Shown piece after piece: positions 5,181 through 9,298 of a DNA stretch of 9,298 bases. The notes beneath the pieces are model-generated. The model saw nothing but the letters and a program-made list of their open reading frames with translations. It made no database searches and was not told the DNA's origin. The position numbers and the translations under genes were made by a program. Positions within the stretch are counted from its first letter, which is position 1, and every line of letters starts with the position of its first letter. Source of the DNA: Alistipes sp. (GTDB lineage Bacteria; Bacteroidota; Bacteroidia; Bacteroidales; Rikenellaceae). Location: assembly GCA_017629615.1 (NCBI GenBank), contig JAGBWT010000091.1:1-9298 (forward strand), written 5' to 3'.

Positions 5181-8132
5181 CTATTTGACTATCGCTCTGT
5201 TGTTTATGCCGTCGATGACAATATCGAGAGGCTCATCAAATCGGACGTGTCGTACATACTCTGTCTCGTCGAGAGTAGCCAGGGCTTTGAGTCGTTCGGT
5301 GTCGAATGTGCCGTCACCTGCATAAGGGTTAATTGCGATGTAGCCGACGCCAAACGAGGTCATATTCTGGAAGAAGTGTGTGCCTTGACTCGGCTCTACG
5401 CGGAAGTTTTCCAAACCGCACTCCACGATAACCTTCGCCTCCGAGATGTCGCTCCACTTGACAGGAACGCCCAACCACGGGTCGCTCGACCCCCAACGGC
5501 CAAAGCCGATGAGCATATAACCACGACCCTCCTCGCGCATCTTTGCATTGAGGCGTGTAATCTGTTCGGCGATAATGCCTGTCTTTGCCGGGTCGAAGTT
5601 CTCCTCGCGCAGATATATAACATCGGTGATGCCGTCGATTTTGCCCGTGCCGAGAGCCGACGAGGAGCTTATTAGAGCATCGTCGGTCGAGATATTCGAC
5701 CAGTCGATATTCAGATTAGTTGCATTTTCGGCTATTGGTCGCACTTGCAACAGATTGAAAACGCTGAGTCGATTGCCGCGGTCGAGATTTGCTGCAAACT
5801 CGATTTCGACACAACACTTCATCTCTTTTTGTGCTATTTCGAGTAGTCGCAGCAGTATGTCGGCAAGTGGGAAGGTGTTGTATTTGAGTATGTGGGCAAA
5901 CGTTATCACCTTGATACCTTCGGCGTGTGGCGAATCGACAAGTCGCATACTCTGCATATCCCAAGTCGAGGCAACGTGTCGCATATTGCGGAAATGCGAG
6001 CAGTCGGCAATATTTATTCGTTCGAGATTGACGGCATCGTCAATCGAAGTCTTAAAACAGTCGGGTTTGAGGTTGAGTGCATACATTACCTGCTGCGTAT
6101 CGCGCATCGCCAGCGCAGGTGTCGAGGTCTGCAAGACGTGGTTCGGGTACTTGGGCGAGAAGCGCAGCACCTGCTCTCCATCAACCACCGCCTTACCCAA
6201 ACCAAATGCAACTTTGGCAATACCCTCTTCGGCTCGCTCGTAACCGATAGGGTAGGAGTTGAGCGAGCGAGCAACACCCGAGAGCGTAGGGAAGAAGTAA
6301 CCACTATCCTCCGAGCCACAAATCTCCTCGATGACGATTGCCATCTTCTCCTCCGATATAACGTTAGCCGTGGCAGTAATATAGGCACGCGACGAGGCGT
6401 AATATACCGAAGCGTAGACACTCTTTATGGCCTTCGATAGTAGGCGTAACTCTTGGTCCTCGTTGTCGGTATGCGGAATCATATAGGTCGAGTATATGCC
6501 CGCAAATGGTTGATAATACGAGTCCTCTAACTTCGATGAGGAGCGTATCGCAAGCGGCTTTCTCACGTGGCGTATAAATGTTCGCAGTGCATCAATCAAC
6601 TCTTGCGGGAGCGACGAGGCTACAAATTCGGAGAGTATCTCGTCGTCGGATATGTCGGAATTGATAACATATTGCAAACCGTTCTCGATGATAAACCTGT
6701 CGAAATATTCGGTCGTGATAACAAGCGTTCGCGGCACCATAACGCGTACCCCCTCCCACGCATTATAGACGTTGTACTTTTGCAACGTATGATTCATAAA
6801 TGCCAAACCACGGGCTTTGCCGCCGAGTGAGCCGTTTCCGAGTTTCGAGAACCATATTGCATCGTTGTAGGTCTCGGTCGAGAATTTGGCAACAACGCCC
6901 AGACCTTGACGAATGCGGTAGTCGCGAATAGCATCGGTGAGGTACTGTCGTATCTCGGCGTCGCTGTTAAATTCGTCGGCCGACAGGGCGCGGAATGAGT
7001 TGCCGAGCGAGAATATACCTCGCGAAAGCAACCATTTCGAGAGGTAGGTCGTGGTTACGACGGCGTGCAATACCTCGTCGGGGATAGTGTGTAGTATGCG
7101 TTCCAACTCATAGAGGTCCTTTGCGCGGGCTATCTCTTCGCGAGTGTTTGGGTCGGTCAGCACGAAGTCACCAAAAGCAAATTCGCGAGCAATATATTCG
7201 CCCAATTCGTGGACCAAAGTCTTTGAGTGCTTGACAATGAAGCCGACGCCCAGCTCCTTGGCAACATCGCGCATACTCTCCTGCGACGATTGCATCAGGA
7301 ATGGCATTGTCGGGTTGTCGTGGCGAATCAGATTACAAAGGTCGATACCTGCATCGAGCTTCTCTTGGCAAGGAGCATCACCTTTGTTGATAACAAAGCC
7401 GACGTCGGAGATGACACCGAGCAGGTTGTTGCGATAGCGGTGGTATAGCTCAACGGCATCGTTGTAGTTGGTTGCCATCAAAATCTTCGGACGCGCACGC
7501 TTACGCATTATCTGCTGCTGCTCGTTGAGCGCATCGCGTATCGAGGCCTGATTTTGTTGCAGGACGAGTTTGTAGATTGCCGGCAGATAGGTCGAATAGT
7601 AGCGAGCCGAGTCCTCGACAAGCAGAATTGACTGTACGCCCATCTCCAATATGTCGTGGCTGGCGTTCATACTATCCTCCAACAACTTAATGATGGCGAT
7701 AATCAGGTCGGTCGAGTTGTTCCAACAAAATACATAGTCGATAGCCGACGTGTCGCTCTGCTCAATGCGTCGATATATCTCTTTCGAGAAGTTGGTCAGC
7801 AGGACAAGCGGCGTAGCCGGACAACGACGCTTGAACTCGTGCGAGAAGGTAAAGACATCGACCTCTCCAATGTTGTACATCGTAATCACAAGGTCGAACT
7901 CTTGGCCGTTATCCAACAACTCCAAAGCCTCGATGGTCGATTGTACCTGATAAATCGAAGGCGGATTACTCAAATTCAACTCCGAGTATTCGTGGGTAAT
8001 TTGAGCCTCGATGCGGCCGTCCTCTTCGAGTGTGTAACTATCGTAACTGCTACACACGAGCAGGATTCGACGAATGCGTCGGTTCATAAGCGACGAGTAG
8101 TCGAGCATATGGTTGTTCTGCTGAATATCCAT
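5181..8132 (-). CDS. Dual receiver-domain / PEP-synthase-type ATP-grasp protein (PEP/pyruvate-binding domain protein)
   Basis: A 983-residue protein with no signal peptide or membrane segment, so probably cytosolic. Residues about 20-155 form a receiver-like fold with degenerate active-site positions: VCSS where VEDS is usual, and Met85 in place of the phospho-accepting Asp. Residues about 167-315 form a second receiver with E173, D174, D243, S282 and K301 in place. It has a longer than usual segment (about 190-215, charged and helical) between its first helix and second strand. A helical linker (about 320-430) precedes an ATP-grasp domain of the PEP synthase/pyruvate phosphate dikinase N-terminal type (about 430-800): GSLGGKARG 434-442, RSSSKLED 530-537, FAGIYSTY 543-550, the SGV-like segment near 618, FGLGKAVVDG 643-652, and IEF...LLQVRPI ending at 800. 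The nucleotide-site residues (K439, R530, E778, Q796, R798) appear intact. A conserved-looking tail (about 830-983, with GRWGSSDPW and EPSQGTHFFQN) follows. The phosphohistidine swivel domain and the PEP/pyruvate barrel are both missing, so it cannot be a complete PEP synthase (ppsA). Such proteins are annotated in Bacteroidota as PEP/pyruvate-binding domain proteins of unknown role. Confidence 0.85.
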   Translation of the reverse strand: MDIQQNNHMLDYSSLMNRRIRRILLVCSSYDSYTLEEDGRIEAQITHEYSELNLSNPPSIYQVQSTIEALELLDNGQEFDLVITMYNIGEVDVFTFSHEFKRRCPATPLVLLTNFSKEIYRRIEQSDTSAIDYVFCWNNSTDLIIAIIKLLEDSMNASHDILEMGVQSILLVEDSARYYSTYLPAIYKLVLQQNQASIRDALNEQQQIMRKRARPKILMATNYNDAVELYHRYRNNLLGVISDVGFVINKGDAPCQEKLDAGIDLCNLIRHDNPTMPFLMQSSQESMRDVAKELGVGFIVKHSKTLVHELGEYIAREFAFGDFVLTDPNTREEIARAKDLYELERILHTIPDEVLHAVVTTTYLSKWLLSRGIFSLGNSFRALSADEFNSDAEIRQYLTDAIRDYRIRQGLGVVAKFSTETYNDAIWFSKLGNGSLGGKARGLAFMNHTLQKYNVYNAWEGVRVMVPRTLVITTEYFDRFIIENGLQYVINSDISDDEILSEFVASSLPQELIDALRTFIRHVRKPLAIRSSSKLEDSYYQPFAGIYSTYMIPHTDNEDQELRLLSKAIKSVYASVYYASSRAYITATANVISEEKMAIVIEEICGSEDSGYFFPTLSGVARSLNSYPIGYERAEEGIAKVAFGLGKAVVDGEQVLRFSPKYPNHVLQTSTPALAMRDTQQVMYALNLKPDCFKTSIDDAVNLERINIADCSHFRNMRHVASTWDMQSMRLVDSPHAEGIKVITFAHILKYNTFPLADILLRLLEIAQKEMKCCVEIEFAANLDRGNRLSVFNLLQVRPIAENATNLNIDWSNISTDDALISSSSALGTGKIDGITDVIYLREENFDPAKTGIIAEQITRLNAKMREEGRGYMLIGFGRWGSSDPWLGVPVKWSDISEAKVIVECGLENFRVEPSQGTHFFQNMTSFGVGYIAINPYAGDGTFDTERLKALATLDETEYVRHVRFDEPLDIVIDGINNRAIVK

Positions 8133-8154
8133 AGTTTTTACACTTTTTGCTCCA

Positions 8155-8162
8155 CAAATTTA
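8155..8162 (-). promoter_or_regulatory. Bacteroidota -7 promoter box for the ATP-grasp gene
   Basis: Read on the minus strand this is TAAATTTG, an exact match to the Bacteroidota -7 consensus TAnnTTTG. It lies 22 bases upstream of the start codon at 8132, which implies a short leader of about 15-20 bases. No clear TTTG -33 box is visible at the usual spacing, so the assignment rests on the -7 box, its position and the AT-rich setting. Confidence 0.5.
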
Positions 8163-8204
8163 ATTTTTTATTCCGAGTTCTCACTCTGATATGAGGAAAA
8201 ATGC

Positions 8205-8212
8205 TATTTTTG
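8205..8212 (+). promoter_or_regulatory. Bacteroidota -7 promoter box for the C_GCAxxG_C_C / RidA operon
   Basis: TATTTTTG matches the TAnnTTTG consensus exactly and lies 20 bases upstream of the ATG at 8233, so the leader should be very short. A recognisable -33 TTTG is not seen; the nearest candidate is a weak CTCTG around 8184-8188. It is oriented away from the minus-strand -7 box 42 bases to the left. Confidence 0.5.
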
Positions 8213-8232
8213 TATGAAAATATAGCGTTATT

Positions 8233-8700
8233 ATGGATAAAGTCGATGTTTCGGCGCGCGAGGAGCGTGCAAAAGAGTTGTTTCGCAGTGGCTATAATTG
8301 CGCACAGTCGGTCGTGCTTGCCTATGCCGATTTGCTGCCTTTCTCGGAGCAGATTGCTGCAACTGTTTCGGCTTCGTTTGGTGGCGGTATGGGTCGTCTG
8401 CGCGAGGTCTGCGGAGCGGTCAGCGGTATGTCGATGATGGCTTCGTTTTTGTCGCCGTCGCCAACGAATAACGATGCCGAGGCCAAACGTCGCAACTATG
8501 CCCTTGTCCAGAAGTTTGCCGAGTCGTTCCGTCAGCAGAATGGGGCGATAGTCTGCCGCACGTTGCTCGGACTCGATGTGCAGAGCGAAGAGCCAACCCC
8601 TTCGCCCCGTACCGAGGAGTACTATCGCAAACGTCCGTGCGTAGAGTTGGTTGGCGATGCTGCGCGTATCGTGGGCGACTATATCAATCAACAAGAGTAA
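8233..8700 (+). CDS. C_GCAxxG_C_C family protein (putative redox protein)
   Basis: This 155-residue protein has the spaced-cysteine layout of the C_GCAxxG_C_C family. C23 lies in GYNCAQSV, C60 in FGGGMGRLREVCGAVSGM, C108 in IVCRTLLG and C136 in RPCVELVGDAARI. The core reads CGAVSG rather than GCAxxG, with Gly and Cys swapped, a variant I recall in many annotated members. All four positions are ordinary Cys codons, and no in-frame TGA suggests selenocysteine. Four conserved cysteines suggest redox or metal/cofactor binding, but the family's biochemical function is not established. No signal peptide or membrane segment is seen, so it is likely cytosolic. It is probably the first gene of an operon with the RidA-family gene 20 bases downstream. 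ATG 8233 fits the upstream -7 box and the family's usual N-terminus, where the first Cys falls near residue 20-25. Confidence 0.85.
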   Translation: MDKVDVSAREERAKELFRSGYNCAQSVVLAYADLLPFSEQIAATVSASFGGGMGRLREVCGAVSGMSMMASFLSPSPTNNDAEAKRRNYALVQKFAESFRQQNGAIVCRTLLGLDVQSEEPTPSPRTEEYYRKRPCVELVGDAARIVGDYINQQE

Positions 8701-8720
8701 CAACTTAAAACAATAAAACT

Positions 8721-9098
8721 ATGGAGAAAAAAGTTATCGCATCGCCATTGGCACCCAAAGCCGTAGGCCCTTATTCGCAAGCCGTTCAGGCCGACGCAAC
8801 ACTCTATCTGTCGGGCCAGCTTCCTATCGATGGCGCAACGGGTACTATGCCCGAGACTATCGAGGAGCAGACCGAGCAGTCGTTGAAAAATATTGGTCAT
8901 ATCCTTGCCGAGGCGGGTTACGACTATTCCGATATCGTTAAGACTACGGTCTTGCTTGCCGATATCAAGGACTTTGTGGCAATGAATGGCGTCTATGCCA
9001 AATATTTCAGTGGCGCATTCCCTGCACGCGTTTGCTATCAGGTCGCAGCATTGCCTATGGGAGCAAAGGTCGAGATTGATGCTGTGGCGGTGAAGTAG
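8721..9098 (+). CDS. ridA: RidA family enamine/imine deaminase (YjgF/YER057c/UK114)
   Basis: RidA hydrolyses reactive 2-aminoacrylate and related enamines/imines released by PLP enzymes such as threonine and serine dehydratases, which protects other PLP enzymes in the cytosol. At 125 residues it has the usual single-domain length and forms trimers in the family. Diagnostic features are APKAVGPYSQAV (10-21, with Y18), LYLSGQLPID (28-37), the MNGVYAKYF segment with N89, and FPARVCYQVAALP plus KVEIDAVA. The last two carry R103, C105 and E118, the expected substrate-binding Arg and acidic residue of the active-deaminase (RidA proper) subgroup. The start lies 20 bases after the preceding stop in an A-rich stretch (AAAACAATAAAACT), typical of Bacteroidota translation starts without a Shine-Dalgarno site. 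It shares an operon with the cysteine-motif protein and is followed by an intrinsic terminator. Confidence 0.95.
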   Translation: MEKKVIASPLAPKAVGPYSQAVQADATLYLSGQLPIDGATGTMPETIEEQTEQSLKNIGHILAEAGYDYSDIVKTTVLLADIKDFVAMNGVYAKYFSGAFPARVCYQVAALPMGAKVEIDAVAVK

Positions 9099-9119
9099 TC
9101 TGTCGTGGCACTATTGGTG

Positions 9120-9148
9120 GCGGATAGGGATAATCTATCCGCTTTTTT
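9120..9148 (+). terminator. Intrinsic terminator after the RidA gene
   Basis: A perfect 8-bp stem (GCGGATAG at 9120-9127, CTATCCGC at 9135-9142) with a 7-base loop is followed directly by T6 (9143-9148). It lies 21 bases past the RidA stop codon and is a textbook rho-independent terminator that closes the two-gene operon. Confidence 0.88.
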
Positions 9149-9227
9149 ATGTTTATACCCAATGTTATTTAACATAATAAAATTATAAACATTTGCGTTA
9201 TCTTCTCGAATTATAAAAAGAACGAAG
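9149..9227 (+). promoter_or_regulatory. AT-rich leader/promoter region of the right-edge gene
   Basis: This 79-base AT-rich stretch lies between the RidA terminator and the next start codon, so it should carry that gene's promoter. The closest -7 candidate is AACATTTG (9188-9195), one mismatch from TAnnTTTG; no good -33 box pairs with it. A short inverted repeat, ATGTTA-TT-TAACAT (9162-9175), lies just upstream of the candidate and could be an operator. Both assignments are tentative. Confidence 0.3.
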
Positions 9228-9298
9228 ATGCAGATGAGAATATCGAAATCATTGGAGGGCCTTTTGGCTCAAACGGCCTTCGATTTGGTGCGTGATGG
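9228..9298 (+). CDS. Unidentified protein, N-terminal fragment (3' truncated by window)
   Basis: An open frame starts at ATG 9228, with an alternative ATG at 9234, and runs off the window after 23 codons: MQMRISKSLEGLLAQTAFDL followed by VRD. No signal peptide is seen. The short helical start (SKSLEGLLAQTAFDLVRD) loosely recalls the N-terminal helical repeat of Clp/Hsp100 ATPases, but this is too little sequence for an assignment. The AT-rich region and terminator upstream support a new transcription unit starting here. Confidence 0.6.
   Translation, partial: MQMRISKSLEGLLAQTAFDLVRD

Noticed and set aside
5103..6440. Several plus-strand open frames of 180-230 codons across the ATP-grasp gene
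   Set aside because: They are antisense to a 983-residue protein with consistent ATP-grasp motifs, and none shows a domain or promoter.
5181..8132. Annotation as phosphoenolpyruvate synthase (ppsA)
   Set aside because: Only the ATP-grasp domain is shared with PpsA. The swivelling histidine domain and PEP-forming barrel are absent, and two receiver domains are added.
8180..8195. CTCA-N8-TGAG inverted repeat between the divergent promoters
   Set aside because: Only four bases per arm, which is expected by chance in 100 bases, so it was not called an operator.
8050..8703. Minus-strand open frame of 217 codons across the divergent promoter and the C_GCAxxG_C_C gene
   Set aside because: It would run through both promoter boxes and antisense to a recognised family gene. 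Its translation is low-complexity and Arg-rich.

Overview
The window looks like chromosomal DNA of a gut-type Bacteroidota, most likely the order Bacteroidales. An Alistipes/Rikenellaceae-like member is my best guess, from roughly balanced GC content and heavy use of TCG, GAG and CGT codons; this is inference, since no rRNA or other marker gene is present. Other support is the absence of Shine-Dalgarno sites, exact TAnnTTTG -7 boxes of the Bacteroidota sigma-ABfr type, a SusC-like outer-membrane barrel protein with a carboxypeptidase-regulatory-like N-terminal domain, and a Bacteroidota-type fumarate reductase/succinate dehydrogenase iron-sulfur subunit.

Layout, left to right. The 3' end of the iron-sulfur subunit gene (3-278, +) is followed by two hairpins, the second with a T tract. 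Next come a 963-residue outer-membrane beta-barrel protein (448-3339, +) and, 4 bases later, uvrC (3344-5155, +). A strong hairpin built over the uvrC stop codon separates uvrC from a convergent gene on the minus strand (5181-8132). That gene encodes a 983-residue cytosolic protein: two receiver-like domains, a helical linker, a PEP-synthase-type ATP-grasp domain and a C-terminal domain I cannot name. A 100-base AT-rich divergent promoter region (8133-8232) separates it from a C_GCAxxG_C_C family gene (8233-8700, +) and a RidA-family gene (8721-9098, +), which form a short operon ending in an intrinsic terminator. The start of one more plus-strand gene (9228 onward) runs off the right edge.

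Most of the window is housekeeping: respiration, nucleotide excision repair and imine/enamine detoxification. There is no mobile element, CRISPR array, tRNA or rRNA. The unusual item is the minus-strand ATP-grasp protein. Its first receiver has lost its phosphorylation residues, its second receiver keeps them, and it lacks the swivelling phosphohistidine domain and the PEP-forming barrel that a real PEP synthase needs. It is therefore more likely a signalling or regulatory kinase-like enzyme than a metabolic one.
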